From Latescibacteria bacterium UBA6620 (GTDB lineage Bacteria; Latescibacterota; UBA2968): a DNA stretch of 64,000 bases. Of this stretch, positions 25,863 to 35,087 are shown one piece after another (within the stretch, counting starts at the first letter, position 1; the number at the start of each line of letters is the position of its first letter). The stretch is from the NCBI GenBank assembly GCA_002433075.1, contig DJHM01000044.1, forward strand, positions 1-64,000, written 5' to 3'. The position numbers were made by a program, and so were the translations under genes. The notes below the pieces were generated by a model that saw only the letters and a list, made by a program, of their open reading frames with translations, was not told the DNA's origin and did not search any database.

Positions 25863-26813
25863 TTGAAACGAGCGAGAGTGTTGAGTGTATCGTTTCCGAA
25901 GGGCGGTTACGGGAGTGTGGACGAGAATCGCGGACAGATGGTTGCCCACCTCGAGCAGACGGCGGACTATGAACCCGATTTTGTCTGCTTTACCGAAGTG
26001 GCACGGGAGCTTGGTGTTCCGAATGAAGACGAGGCCTGGGACGGCGAGCCCGTTCCGGGAGAGACGACGTCGGCAATCGGAGAGGTGGCTCGACAGATCG
26101 GGACCCACGTGATCGTGGGTATGCAGGAGCGGGTGGCGCCGGACGAAACCTACAACGCGGCCGTGCTGATCGGACGGGATGGAGAGATCATCGGACGATA
26201 CCACAAGGTGCAGCCGACAACCAACGAGCTGAATCGGGGCACGTTGCCCGGCGACACAGCGATGACGTTCGAGACGGATCTGGGCACGGTGGGGATGCTG
26301 ATCTGCTTTGACTTGAAGTTTCCCGAGGTGCCTGCGGCCCTGGCCAGGAACGGCGCCCGGGTGGCGTTCTTCCCGAGCATGTTTCACGGCGGGGCACGTC
26401 ACCAGGCGATCGCACGCGACCACGGGATGTTCCTGGTCGTCAGCCAGGCTGTGGAGAGTGTTATCGTGGATATGTGCGGTCGACGTCTGGCGTGGCAGGG
26501 GTACCAGGAGCCGCTCGTTCAACAGGGTAAACTGCCGCCGTTCGCCTTTGCTGAGGTCAACCTGGACAGCAAGGCCTATCACCTCGACTTCAATCAGGAA
26601 AAAATTGGCGACATTCAGTCGAAATACGGCGCGGGAGTGCAGTTCGAGATCTTGAGACCCGAGGCCACGTTCGTGATGACGTCGCTCGTGGAGGGTCTCT
26701 CGGTAGAGGAGATTGAATCGGAGTTCGAATTGGAAGACATTTGGACGTACTACGACCGTGCTCGATCCCTGCGGGCAGAAAAATCGGGACGCCCGGAGGT
26801 GGCTGTTGGGTAA
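25863..26813 (+). CDS. Carbon-nitrogen hydrolase (nitrilase superfamily)
   Basis: The 316-residue protein has the full catalytic triad of the family: Glu in DFVCFTEVARE near residue 45, Lys in GRYHKVQPT near 118, and Cys in MLICFDLKFPE near 150. It should hydrolyse an amide or carbamoyl compound; the exact substrate is not readable. The TTG at 25863 has AAGGAGG upstream. The C-terminal extension of about 60 residues is longer than in the minimal family. Its stop overlaps the start of the next, broken gene. Confidence 0.9.
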   Translation: MKRARVLSVSFPKGGYGSVDENRGQMVAHLEQTADYEPDFVCFTEVARELGVPNEDEAWDGEPVPGETTSAIGEVARQIGTHVIVGMQERVAPDETYNAAVLIGRDGEIIGRYHKVQPTTNELNRGTLPGDTAMTFETDLGTVGMLICFDLKFPEVPAALARNGARVAFFPSMFHGGARHQAIARDHGMFLVVSQAVESVIVDMCGRRLAWQGYQEPLVQQGKLPPFAFAEVNLDSKAYHLDFNQEKIGDIQSKYGAGVQFEILRPEATFVMTSLVEGLSVEEIESEFELEDIWTYYDRARSLRAEKSGRPEVAVG

Positions 26814-27533
26814 CGAGGCCGTCAGACTCGGCGTCATCGGATGTGGCGTGATAGGCCAGACCCACATCGCGGCGGCGGCCGAGTCGACGTCGGTCGAACT
26901 AGTAGCTATCGCCGACCTGCGCGAGGACGTGGCCAGGTCTCTTGCGGATGCCCACGATGTAGATCGGGTTTACGAACAGGGCGAGGCCCTGCTCGCTGAC
27001 GATCGAGTCCAGGCCGTCGTTCTCGCGATGCCCGCCCACGTCAGGACGGAATTGGCCCTGAAAGCGTTCGATCGACGACTGCACGTTCTGATCGAAAAGC
27101 CCGTGGCCATGAACGCGAGCGAAGTTGAACAGCTGATCGCGGGAAGGGATGTTGCGGAGACGCACGCGCGGCAACGTTCCTGTGCGACGACAACGTGGCC
27201 ATTCATTTCGAACGGGGGGAAATGATGGCGGCGGCGGAGTCCCTGACGTGGAACGTGACGGGGGAAGACGGATCCCTGGATCTGCAGATGACGAAGGAGA
27301 AGAAACGGATCGTGCATCACGCGGCGTCATCCGAGACGGGCCTTGTGAGCGAGGTGTTCTGGGAAGGTGAAGAGAGCAACGACGCGATCTCCTACGGACC
27401 CTTGACGGACTTCGCAGCTGCGATCCTGGAGGGACGCGCTCCGGCGACGACGCTCGAGCAGACCCTTGTGGTACAGAAGATGACCGATGGGCTGTATGCG
27501 TCTGCCGGGTCAGAAAACGCGGTGGACATTTAG
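26806..27533 (+). pseudogene. Gfo/Idh/MocA oxidoreductase with internal deletion and frameshift
   Basis: The N-terminal Rossmann half is intact (RLGVIGCGVIGQTHIAAAA, then IEKPVAMNASEVEQLI). The coding sequence then shifts frame near 27140-27190 and resumes in NVAIHFERGEMMAAAESLTW, reaching 27533. Together the halves cover only about 235 residues against about 330 in the family, so roughly 100 residues of the catalytic domain are gone. The TTG at 26806 has GGAGG 7 bases upstream and overlaps the nitrilase stop. An enzyme from this gene should be inactive. Confidence 0.82.
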
Positions 27534-27566
27534 AGTCGAGAAATCGAAACGGAGAAGGAGTGGGCG

Positions 27567-28157
27567 ATGGCGGAGATCGAGCTCTTCGACGGGAAGACGC
27601 TGAATGGATGGAATATGACGGGGAACCCTGCCGGTTGGGAGGTCGTTGATGGGGCCATCTACTGCAACGGAACAGACGGTGGCTATCTCTATACCGAGCG
27701 GAAGGATTTCCGTGATTTCGAGCTGAGTTTGAGTTTCAAGCACGACGAGGGGGCGAACAGCGGGATCTTCTTTCGATGGACGGACCTGAACGATCCTGTT
27801 CAGACCGGGATCGAGATTCAGATCATGGACACCCACGATCGCGATCCGGCGACGACGAAATGCTGTGGCGCGATGTATGATTGCCAGGCGCCGGTCAGGA
27901 ACCCCTGCCGATCTGCTGGCGAGTGGAATTCTTTCGTACTGACCGCCAATGGCCCCAGCATTGTCGTGGTGATGAACGACGAGGCAACGACAACGGCAGA
28001 TCTTGCTCAGTGGTCGGAGGCTAGCGCGAATCCGGACGGCACGCCCAACAAGTTCAAGCGACCGTTCTGCGAAATGGTGGAGGCAGGGCACATCGGTTTC
28101 CAGGGCGATCACAAGGGCGTGATCTGGTTCAAGGACGTGAAGGTGAAAACTCTTTAG
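27567..28157 (+). CDS. DUF1080 protein (3-keto-disaccharide hydrolase / LamG-like domain)
   Basis: The 196-residue protein is a single DUF1080 domain: it begins ELFDGKTLNGWNM, contains GGYLYTERKDFRDFELSLSF and GANSGIFFR, and ends GVIWFKDVKVK. Family members include 3-keto-glycoside hydrolases acting after C3 oxidation by Gfo/Idh-type enzymes; others are carbohydrate-binding lectin-like domains. No signal peptide is seen, so a cytoplasmic role is likely. The ATG at 27567 has GGAGAAGGAG upstream. It is the last gene before a terminator. Confidence 0.9.
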   Translation: MAEIELFDGKTLNGWNMTGNPAGWEVVDGAIYCNGTDGGYLYTERKDFRDFELSLSFKHDEGANSGIFFRWTDLNDPVQTGIEIQIMDTHDRDPATTKCCGAMYDCQAPVRNPCRSAGEWNSFVLTANGPSIVVVMNDEATTTADLAQWSEASANPDGTPNKFKRPFCEMVEAGHIGFQGDHKGVIWFKDVKVKTL

Positions 28158-28194
28158 TCCCCCGAGAAGAGAATCAACCGCTACATGAAGAAGC

Positions 28195-28226
28195 GGGTCG
28201 CTCCATTGTGAAGCGACCCCCTTTTT
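28195..28226. terminator. Bidirectional intrinsic terminator
   Basis: GGGTCGCT (28195-28202) pairs with AGCGACCC (28212-28219), followed by CTTTTT on the plus strand. The loop separates the DUF1080 gene from the convergent reverse-strand gene and probably ends both transcripts. Confidence 0.8.
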
Positions 28227-28247
28227 ATAGTTTCCTGAGCGTTCCGT

Positions 28248-28846
28248 TCAAGTGAACATCTTGTCGAATTCGAAGTCGAGGGCTTTGCGCCGGTCGTCGA
28301 AGACCAGTCGCACCACACTTGAGATATGGGGTAGTCCTCTTTCAGCTTTCGATAGGTCGTGTAGAGCAGATCGACGCGGCCGTCGCTCGAGAGCGCGTTC
28401 CATCCCCTGGATTGGACGAGAATTTCGATGATCCTGACTTTGCTCAGGTCAACCTTGGCAAATGTGGATTTGTCGACGAGGGCGCCGGATTCTAGGATTA
28501 AACGGATGCTGTCGTAAACGAGCCGGTTGATCTCCAGGATATCGGTGCTGAACGTGAGGGCCGTCTGAACCCGGGTCGTATCGACCGCCGCTTTCCGACC
28601 GATATGATACTTGGGCTCGACCCGTTCCTGCTTCACGGCCTTTTTTCGTCGCTTGGGGGTGTGGTCTGTCATGGCGAACATGATGAGCGCCGACACCACA
28701 CCCAGCCCGGCCGTCAGTCCGATCTGCTTGACCCGGGCGGGGTCCATTTTGGGCTTCTTCGTCTCTTCCCCAAAGTCGAGCTCGACAACATTTCCCTTCT
28801 TGTCGAAATAGCCCGTATCTCTGCGTTTGGCGCGAAGTTTCCCCAT
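28248..28846 (-). CDS. Single-pass membrane protein of unknown function, one-base frameshift near its end
   Basis: The protein (about 199 residues once corrected) has a basic N-terminus (MGKLRAKRRDTGYFDKKGN), a membrane segment near residues 42-60 (LTAGLGVVSALIMFAM) and a soluble domain with VRIIEILVQSRGWN and YTTYRKLKEDYP. After that, a C run near 28325 is one base short. Adding one C restores HISSVVRLVFDDRRKALDF and a TGA at 28248, while the uncorrected frame drifts to 28181 through unrelated sequence. I do not recognise the family. Confidence 0.65.
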
Positions 28847-28948
28847 AATACCCGGCTGTTTTGGTTGAACGTAGTCCTACACGACTGGCTTTCTTAGTAT
28901 CGGCCTGCCGAAGTTGCATGTTGAGTCCAGACCGAAGCTGAGAAACCC

Positions 28949-31278
28949 TCACTCCCGATCGTTGAGTGCGTCACCCAGGCACCAGATGCACGTCGCCAGA
29001 AAAACCTCCTGATTCTCTTCCGGGTCTGAGTTGAAATGTACGCTCACATAGGTTCTTACGGCAAGAACGATGGCCCCGACTCTGGCCGCTGACTCGGTCC
29101 CGGTTGACTCGATTTCGTCCCGCGCCATCTCTGCGACGAGGGTGTCGGACAAGGATAGGATTTCCTCGACGAAGCGGCGGCGTTTCCCTGTTCTGCGGCG
29201 TGATTGGCCCGCTCCGGGTGGTCGACAAGGTGGGTTCTGAGCGTTTCCCCGAGTGAAGGGGATCGTCTCAGACGTCGACTGGCCTGCTCGAGCAGCGCGG
29301 TGACGCGGCTGGCGCGCTCGATCGGGTCGAGCGAAATCATTCTGTAAAACCTTCGGCGGGCCCCGAGTGCGATGGTAACGCTGTTGAGCAACTGAAGACG
29401 GATGGCAGGAGAACGATACCGGGTCATCCGTTCGAGAGTCGGACGAATCATGCGTAAATCACGGGATCCTGCGAGCACATCGGCGGAGGTGGGGAACGTC
29501 GCCCGGTTTACTTCCTCCCCGAATTTCCAGAAGAGAAGCTTGTCCGCCTCTTCTCCCCCGATATCGTGCAACGCTCGTATGGCACTGATCTGAACACGGG
29601 AGTCCGGATCGTCGAGGGCGTCGATGAGGGGATCGATGACGGCCGGATCGCCGATCTTCCCGAGCGCCTTCGCGGCTTCGGTTCGGATGTCCGATTCTTC
29701 GTCCTTCAGTTCATCGAGGAGGTGTGACACAGCCTCACGGGAGCGGGCCTCCCCCAGTCCTCGCGCGGCCTGGCGACGTACTTCGGGGCTGGCATCGTCC
29801 AGGGCATCGATCAGGCGATCGAGGGCCATCGGACTCTGCGATCGTCCCATCCAGCGCGCGGCTCTCGCCCGTCTGGGTTCTCCCGCCCGGTCGAACACGA
29901 GGGATCCATAGACGAAGCTGAGGATGTTCCCTTTTCCGATCTGGGAGAGCAATTCGCGGGTGCTCTTGCTTCGAGAGTCCTGGACGAGTCCAAGGGTGGC
30001 AATGGGGACGAGTACGGTGGCCGCACTGGTGAGAAAGACGAACTGCAGATTCCCGACCGGGTAGCCGAAGACCTAGAATTGATAGGGTTCGTAAAGAGTT
30101 ACGAAGTAGCTGCCGACGAGAGGTGAACAGCCATAGGCGAGGTTGATGGCCGTTGACCAGGCGGTGAAAAAAGATGTCTTGTTCGCGTCGTCGGGTATCG
30201 ACGTGTAAAGGAGGGAGCTGACGGACGTGAGGATGCCGGTGTGGAGCATTCCGTTCAGTCCCATTGCGACGGGAATCAACCCTTAGGCATCCGGCCGGTT
30301 GAACGTCCACAGGATGGGGGTGATCAGGGTGGGAGGGATGAGAATGCTGAGGATGGCCTTACTGCCGTAGCGATCGACGAGCGGCCCGAAGACTTTGTAG
30401 CCGACTATCATCGAGATCATGAACACGTTGTTGAAAACGGCTACGGTCGTGTAGCTGATGTTGAGCTGCTTGAGCATGAATACGCTGTAGAACGGTCCTG
30501 CGATGCCGTGGGAGAACGTTCACGTCAGGAAGAAGACGGCGAGGGCCGTAAAACGCGGGTTGCGGAAGGCCTGAAGGGGATGGCCCCGTCTCCGCTCGCT
30601 GGCCTGGTCTCCCAGATAGGGGACGGGCATGAGGCGGATGTAGCCGAGGATCCCGATTCCGGTGGCGACAACGAAGAGCGACCAGAATCCATCGTAGGCA
30701 TCCTCGGCCGGGAACAGATCGAGGTAGTAGCCTGCCGCGAAGCCAGTCACGATTCCGGCGATGAGATTGGCGTTGGTTTTGCGTCCGATGTAGCGGGCGC
30801 GTATGTCCTCGGGAATGATGTTGGCGAGCCAGCCGCTGTAGATGGGGCTGTTGATGTGGCCGAAGGCGAGGCCGACGCCGAGGAGAAGCCCGAGCACGAG
30901 GATTCTGGATTCGCCGAAAAGCAGAGGTGGTACGATCACGATGCTCAGGCGAAAGAGCATTTCGAACAGTCCGGCGATGAAGACGAACCGCTTGGGGTTT
31001 CTGATTCGGCGGATCAGGGGGGAGGAGACGATCTGCGCGAGACTGGTGACGGAGGCGATCGAAACGAAGTAGGCGATCTCAGCTTCGGTCGCGCCGAGCC
31101 AGAGGGCGTAGCCCGTGAAAACGGCCGAGCCGATTCCGACGACTCGGCTCTAGGCGCCCCAGAAGGTGCCGGAAATGACGAAGGCGTGGAGCGCACGCCC
31201 GGTCAATCGAGCGGACAGATCGTTCGAAGAAGGTTCTGCGTCGCCGTTTTCCCCGTCAGGTTCAGACGACTCCGGCAC
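28949..31278 (-). pseudogene. MFS transporter fused to HEAT repeats, four in-frame stops and one frameshift
   Basis: A GTG at 31278, with GGAGGG upstream, opens a frame that encodes a major facilitator transporter (about 430 residues, with VDRYGSKAILS-like loops) followed by about 300 residues of HEAT/PBS-lyase repeats (DRLIDALDDASPEVRRQAAR, DPLIDALDDPDSRVQISAIR). The frame is interrupted by TAG at 31150-31152, TGA at 30520-30522, TAA at 30283-30285 and TAG at 30073-30075. A one-base shift near 29185 leads to the true C-terminus, ending ALNDRE at 28949. Frame is kept between the four stops, so they are point changes. It abuts the opine-dehydrogenase-like gene. Confidence 0.8.
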
Positions 31279-32364
31279 TTACCCTCCGCTTCCGAGGAAG
31301 GTCTTCAACTGGTCCAGTGAGAGATCCTTGATCCCGAGTTCGGCCACGCCTCTGGAGGCTTCCCATCCATCAAATCCCATGACGATCGACCCGACGTCGA
31401 TGAAGGCATCCATTGTGGGTGTCTCCACACCATACTGGCTGCCGACCGAACTCCAGCTGGCCAACCCGAACGGAATGTCTTCTGTGAGCCAGCGGCTGTC
31501 GAGTGAACCTGGTGCACGCAAAGCCGTCAGCATCCGGCTCCCGTTGATCGCCGCCCAGAGATCTCCTTTGGGCCCGAATCCGGCGTCGTGGAACGCTTCG
31601 TTCGCGGGTTTCAGATCATAACCGAGTGCTTTGCCAACGGCTCGACGCTCGACGTCGACCTGCGTGATGACCCTGGCTACGGTGGGTGACACACCTTCGT
31701 CGTAAAAATAGAACTCCCCTCGTGAGTACTCGACGCGACCGGCGTTCATGAGGACGCCGGCGGGATGGACGACTGGGTTCATGGCGCTCAAGCCGCAAGC
31801 CGCCACGTCGGGATACGTCGTGACACCGGGGAACAACTTGTCGAGACGTGCCCTTACGTCTTCGGTCGACGTATTGGGAAGGACGCCGAGACCGAGCGCT
31901 GTGACCGTACCCCAAATCGTGGCTGTATCCGGCTCGGTTTTTCTACACACGTAGGGTGCGGTGTCCACCTCGGCGAGGGTAGGAAGCGGGGCACCGGCAT
32001 CGCGCAGGGCCTTCGACCAGGCGAGGGCGCCCAGATTTCCGGGCATGAGGACGACGGTATGGTCCGTTGTGAAATGGGGCGTACAGACTTCGATAAACGG
32101 CTCGTGGGCATAGGAAGGCACGATGACGAGCACGAGGTCGCTGAATGCAAGGGCCTCCTTCACGTCGGTGGTCAGTCGATGAATTTTTGCCGGCCCCTGC
32201 GCTTCGACCCCGACAAGGTTGATCTCACTCGTCTGGCTGATGGGCTCAAGGGTGTGTTCGAAGGACGGTGTCTCCCACAGGGTCACACGGTGTCCCTTGT
32301 GGGTGAGGTTGGCAGCGACGGAGAATGCGGTGTTCCCACCGCCAAGAATGGTAACGTCGGACAT
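31279..32364 (-). CDS. NAD/NADP octopine (opine) dehydrogenase family protein
   Basis: The 361-residue protein has an N-terminal Rossmann domain (VTILGGGNTAFSVAANL) and a C-terminal opine-dehydrogenase domain with NPVVHPAGVLMNAGRVE, which contains the conserved catalytic histidine. Such enzymes reductively couple an amino acid with a keto acid, or act on similar imines; the substrate is unknown. Its TAA directly precedes the GTG of the decayed transporter gene, so the two were probably co-transcribed. Confidence 0.88.
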   Translation of the reverse strand: MSDVTILGGGNTAFSVAANLTHKGHRVTLWETPSFEHTLEPISQTSEINLVGVEAQGPAKIHRLTTDVKEALAFSDLVLVIVPSYAHEPFIEVCTPHFTTDHTVVLMPGNLGALAWSKALRDAGAPLPTLAEVDTAPYVCRKTEPDTATIWGTVTALGLGVLPNTSTEDVRARLDKLFPGVTTYPDVAACGLSAMNPVVHPAGVLMNAGRVEYSRGEFYFYDEGVSPTVARVITQVDVERRAVGKALGYDLKPANEAFHDAGFGPKGDLWAAINGSRMLTALRAPGSLDSRWLTEDIPFGLASWSSVGSQYGVETPTMDAFIDVGSIVMGFDGWEASRGVAELGIKDLSLDQLKTFLGSGG

Positions 32365-32413
32365 GGAGGACCTATAGTGGAATTAGGGAATTAGGGAACT
32401 GGGAAGTTTGGAT

Positions 32414-32893
32414 TCAGAGTACTCGGCGCGAGATGGGGACAACGGCGGCATTCGCCACCTTTACGAGGTCGTCCGGTGAGATGATGATCTGAAGCCCTCG
32501 GAGGCCAGCGCTGATGCTGATCCGCGGCTGGCCGTGAGCTGTTTCGTCGATGAAGAGTCGATAGGGCTTCTTCGTTCCGAGCGGGGAGACGCCACCGCGC
32601 ACGTACCCGGTGAGGCCCTGAACCTCGGCAAGCGGGACGAGTTCCGCCCTCTTTGCACAGGAAGCCGACCCGAGTGCATTACCGTCGAGTTGAGTATCCG
32701 CCGGAATGCAGGCGAGCAAGACTTCGTTGGTGCTCGACCTGGCGACGAGGGTCTTGAAGACGGAGGCGATGTCGAGACCGAGCTTTTCAGCGGCGGTCGA
32801 CGCGCTCAGATCTTCCTCGCCGACATCGTAGGTTCGCAGATCGTAGTTGACTCCGGCGCTGTCGAGGAGGCGTGCTGCGCTGGTCTTGGGCAT
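32414..32893 (-). CDS. ybaK: Cys-tRNA(Pro)/Cys-tRNA(Cys) deacylase YbaK
   Basis: YbaK removes cysteine mischarged onto tRNA-Pro. The 159-residue protein has the fold and motifs of the group: VFKTLVA with the key lysine near residue 46, LLACIPADTQLD, GYVRGGVSPLGTKKPY, and ISISAGLRGLQIIISPDDL. The length is normal. A likely promoter lies 50-80 bases upstream. ProRS, the enzyme that makes the error, is encoded about 13 kb away. Confidence 0.92.
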   Translation of the reverse strand: MPKTSAARLLDSAGVNYDLRTYDVGEEDLSASTAAEKLGLDIASVFKTLVARSSTNEVLLACIPADTQLDGNALGSASCAKRAELVPLAEVQGLTGYVRGGVSPLGTKKPYRLFIDETAHGQPRISISAGLRGLQIIISPDDLVKVANAAVVPISRRVL

Positions 32894-32943
32894 GGAAGAC
32901 AGTAGATCGAAGACGGATCCTGGGAAGAATCATGCGTCGGGCG

Positions 32944-32971
32944 AATATAGAAGCGGGGTCGAGAATGCAAA
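32944..32971 (-). promoter_or_regulatory. Possible promoter of ybaK
   Basis: On the minus strand TTTGCA (complement of 32966-32971) is followed, after 16 bases, by TATATT (complement of 32944-32949). It lies about 50 bases upstream of the ybaK start. The match is fair, and the call rests on position and similarity to two other TATATT boxes in the window. Confidence 0.5.
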
Positions 32972-32988
32972 GCGAAAAGTGAGGAGTA

Positions 32989-33094
32989 AAAGCAAAAACC
33001 CACGCGAACCCTCTCTTCACGGTCTCGGCGGAACTGAGAAGAGCTGGGGTACATCCCAGCCCCACCTCGACGGTGAGAAGAGTTTTCGCGTGGG
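32989..33094 (-). terminator. Large stem-loop with T-tract on the minus strand
   Basis: Positions 32999-33020 and 33073-33094 form a long imperfect stem: CCCACGCGAA pairs exactly with TTCGCGTGGG, and CTCTCTTCAC pairs mostly with GTGAGAAGAG. An inner hairpin GCTGGG/CCCAGC sits at 33043-33060. On the minus strand the stem is followed by TTTTTGCTTTT. It could terminate transcripts coming from the decayed receiver gene, or be the 3' end of a structured RNA. The rest of 32894-33289 shows no coding sequence. Confidence 0.5.
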
Positions 33095-33289
33095 CACGGT
33101 ATACGAAGGCAACGGCTGTACCAAACCTGGCGACCGAGGCCGAAATCTTCTTCTAAGCGTTAGAATACAGTGATTTAGGAGAAGGCCCGGGGAAGAGGGT
33201 CTTACTGCCGCGTCTATCACGATCCCGTCAGGAATTGTGACTTTCTCGTGATAGTAGGAGACGGCCGGGAGGTCGAGCGAGATCGCAGA

Positions 33290-33850
33290 TCAGGCGTCGG
33301 GCTGTTTGGGGCCGAGGACCTGGAAAACTTTCGCGGTGAGAGAGGGTGCGTCGAAGGGCTTGGCGAGGAACCCGTTCACGGCCAGTCCGAGGGCCTGCCG
33401 GACGTTCTCTTTGGAGGGGTCGCCGGTCAGGATGATGATAGGCACAGCGGAGGTGTCGGAGTCAGACCGAATACGACGACAAATGCCGAACCCGTCCATC
33501 ACGGGCAGGTTCAGGTCGGTGATGACCAGATCGGGAGTGTCTTTTCGATGGCGGTGATGATGGAAGGATCGTCGTCGATGGTGACGGCTTCGGTGCGGCG
33601 ACCGAGGTTCTGCGGGAAAAGCAGCGCTCGAAGCATGGTCTCGAGACGGGTGCTCTCGATCGGCTTGATGAGATAGCCGTCAGCCTTTCTGTCGAACAGG
33701 ATGGATTCCCCTTCCTGAGGAACGTATCCCGTCATGATGACGACCTGGGGCGCCTTCTCTTTCTTTTTCGGTTCTTCGAGGACCTGCCATCCGTTCATTT
33801 CGGGCATGGCGAGGTCGATGAGTACGAGGTCGAAGTTGTGCGGTGGGGAG
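33290..33850 (-). pseudogene. Tandem response-regulator receiver gene, truncated and internally deleted
   Basis: Two receiver domains are recognisable on the minus strand. The first keeps LVLIDLAMPEMNGWQVL, MTGYVP and LIKPIES but lacks the N-terminal strand with the acidic pair. The second begins VTIDDDPSIITAIEKTLP, then jumps out of frame to DLVITDLNLPVMDGFG, losing about 30 residues, and ends with ILTGDPSKENV and FLAKPFDAPSL. Phospho-acceptor aspartates remain in both, but neither domain can fold normally. This is a remnant of a two-component regulator. Confidence 0.75.
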
Positions 33851-33878
33851 GTTTGCCTGTCAAAGCAAATCGGTTCGT

Positions 33879-33907
33879 TTGTGAGGGTCCTGGGCCGCCC
33901 ATATATT
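33879..33907 (+). promoter_or_regulatory. Possible sigma-70-type promoter of the aminotransferase gene
   Basis: TTGTGA at 33879-33884 is followed by a 17-base spacer and TATATT at 33902-33907. The start codon at 33954 lies about 40 bases after the expected transcription start. Confidence 0.6.
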
Positions 33908-33953
33908 GGGGCGCTTCCAGGACTTCCTTACCGATTCGTCATGACCCATCCGA

Positions 33954-35087
33954 ATGAACGTGGAACCGCTCATATCTCCTGATGCCTTCGTAGGTCTCGA
34001 AGGAGTCTCCCACTTGTGTACGGGTGGCGAGGGCCCCTGGTTAAAGGCCCAGCACGAGGTCTACGAGGAGTTCACGAAGCTGAAGGGTGAAAGTCACACA
34101 GGTCGGGCCACGATTTATGAGCGCGGGGATCGATGTCGCGACCGGGTTGGCACACTCTGGGGCGTTCCGGATCGAAGGGTTGCGTTTATGCCGTCTGCGG
34201 CAGAAGGCATGGGGTGGTTCTCCAGAGGTCTCGATTGGCGCGACGGCGACAATGTGGTAACGACCAACCTGGAGTTTCCATCAGTCGCCTACGCCTGGCG
34301 TCATCTCCAAGCGGCTGGGGTCGAGATCCGCATGGTTCGGCACCAGGACTGGTGTGTGGACGAGGGTGTCCTGATCGATGCGATGGATCACCGGACTCGG
34401 GTCCTGGCGATCAGTCACGTAAGCTTCTACACCGGGCAGTGTCACGATCTGGCCCGGCTCTCAGAGGCGGCGCGCAAGAACGGGACGCTGCTTGCGGTGG
34501 ACGCCACACACTCTGCCGGCGCGATGGTGGTCGATGCTGCTCTTACGGATCTGACCACGAGCAGCGCCTACAAATGGCTGTTGACGACGCACGGGGTCGC
34601 GCCGACGTATTTGAGTGAGACCGCAGAAGACCAGGTGGCATCAACCTGCTTCGGCTGGCGGAATCTGGCCGTCTGGCCGGCCCAGAAGAGTGAGCGTCTG
34701 CCAGAGGTGGACGAAGTTCCGATGCCGGAGCGGATGGAGCCCGGGAATCCCTCAATGCAGGTGATCATGCATCTCGATCTGTCGCTCGAAGCGCTTCTGA
34801 GCCTCGGTCGCGAACGAACGCAGACGCACGATCGAGCCCTGGCTGAACAGACCCATCGGGGGCTGCGGGATCTCGGTTACACAGTTATTTCGCCTGATGA
34901 GGATGATCGGCGTTCCGGGAATACTTGCTTTCTGACAGAGGACGCGGAGGGCCTGACGGCCGAGCTTGCGCGAAGAAAAGTTCTGGTCTGGGGCGAGTTT
35001 GGCCGTGTTCGCGTTTCGACTCACGTCCACAACGGCAGCGAGGATGTAGATCGGTTATTCGCGGCCCTGACAGAATGCCGAGGCTGA
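33954..35087 (+). CDS. Class V aminotransferase (cysteine desulfurase/kynureninase-like fold)
   Basis: The 377-residue PLP enzyme has the cofactor-binding stretch AVDATHSAGAMVVD near residue 180, with its aspartate, and the Schiff-base lysine in SSAYKWLLTTHG near residue 203. The closest type is the broad aminotransferase class V group, which includes desulfurases, epimerases and kynureninase-like enzymes. Nothing in the context fixes the substrate. It has its own probable promoter and is followed after about 100 bases by a TIM-barrel isomerase. Confidence 0.9.
   Translation: MNVEPLISPDAFVGLEGVSHLCTGGEGPWLKAQHEVYEEFTKLKGESHTGRATIYERGDRCRDRVGTLWGVPDRRVAFMPSAAEGMGWFSRGLDWRDGDNVVTTNLEFPSVAYAWRHLQAAGVEIRMVRHQDWCVDEGVLIDAMDHRTRVLAISHVSFYTGQCHDLARLSEAARKNGTLLAVDATHSAGAMVVDAALTDLTTSSAYKWLLTTHGVAPTYLSETAEDQVASTCFGWRNLAVWPAQKSERLPEVDEVPMPERMEPGNPSMQVIMHLDLSLEALLSLGRERTQTHDRALAEQTHRGLRDLGYTVISPDEDDRRSGNTCFLTEDAEGLTAELARRKVLVWGEFGRVRVSTHVHNGSEDVDRLFAALTECRG

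Noticed and set aside
25704..26867. Reverse open frame of 387 codons opposite the nitrilase gene.
   Set aside because: The forward strand has the complete nitrilase triad and a strong ribosome binding site; the reverse frame has no motif.
30073..31152. Reading TGA or TAG in the transporter gene as sense codons (recoding or selenocysteine).
   Set aside because: TAG, TAA and TGA all occur in the same gene, no SECIS-like element was noticed, and intact genes in the window end normally at each of the three stops (dxr at TAG, rseP at TAA, ftsW at TGA).
30241..31320. Forward open frame of 359 codons opposite the transporter pseudogene.
   Set aside because: It is Glu/Gly/Asp-rich without a domain, and the opposite strand carries clear MFS sequence with a good start and ribosome binding site.
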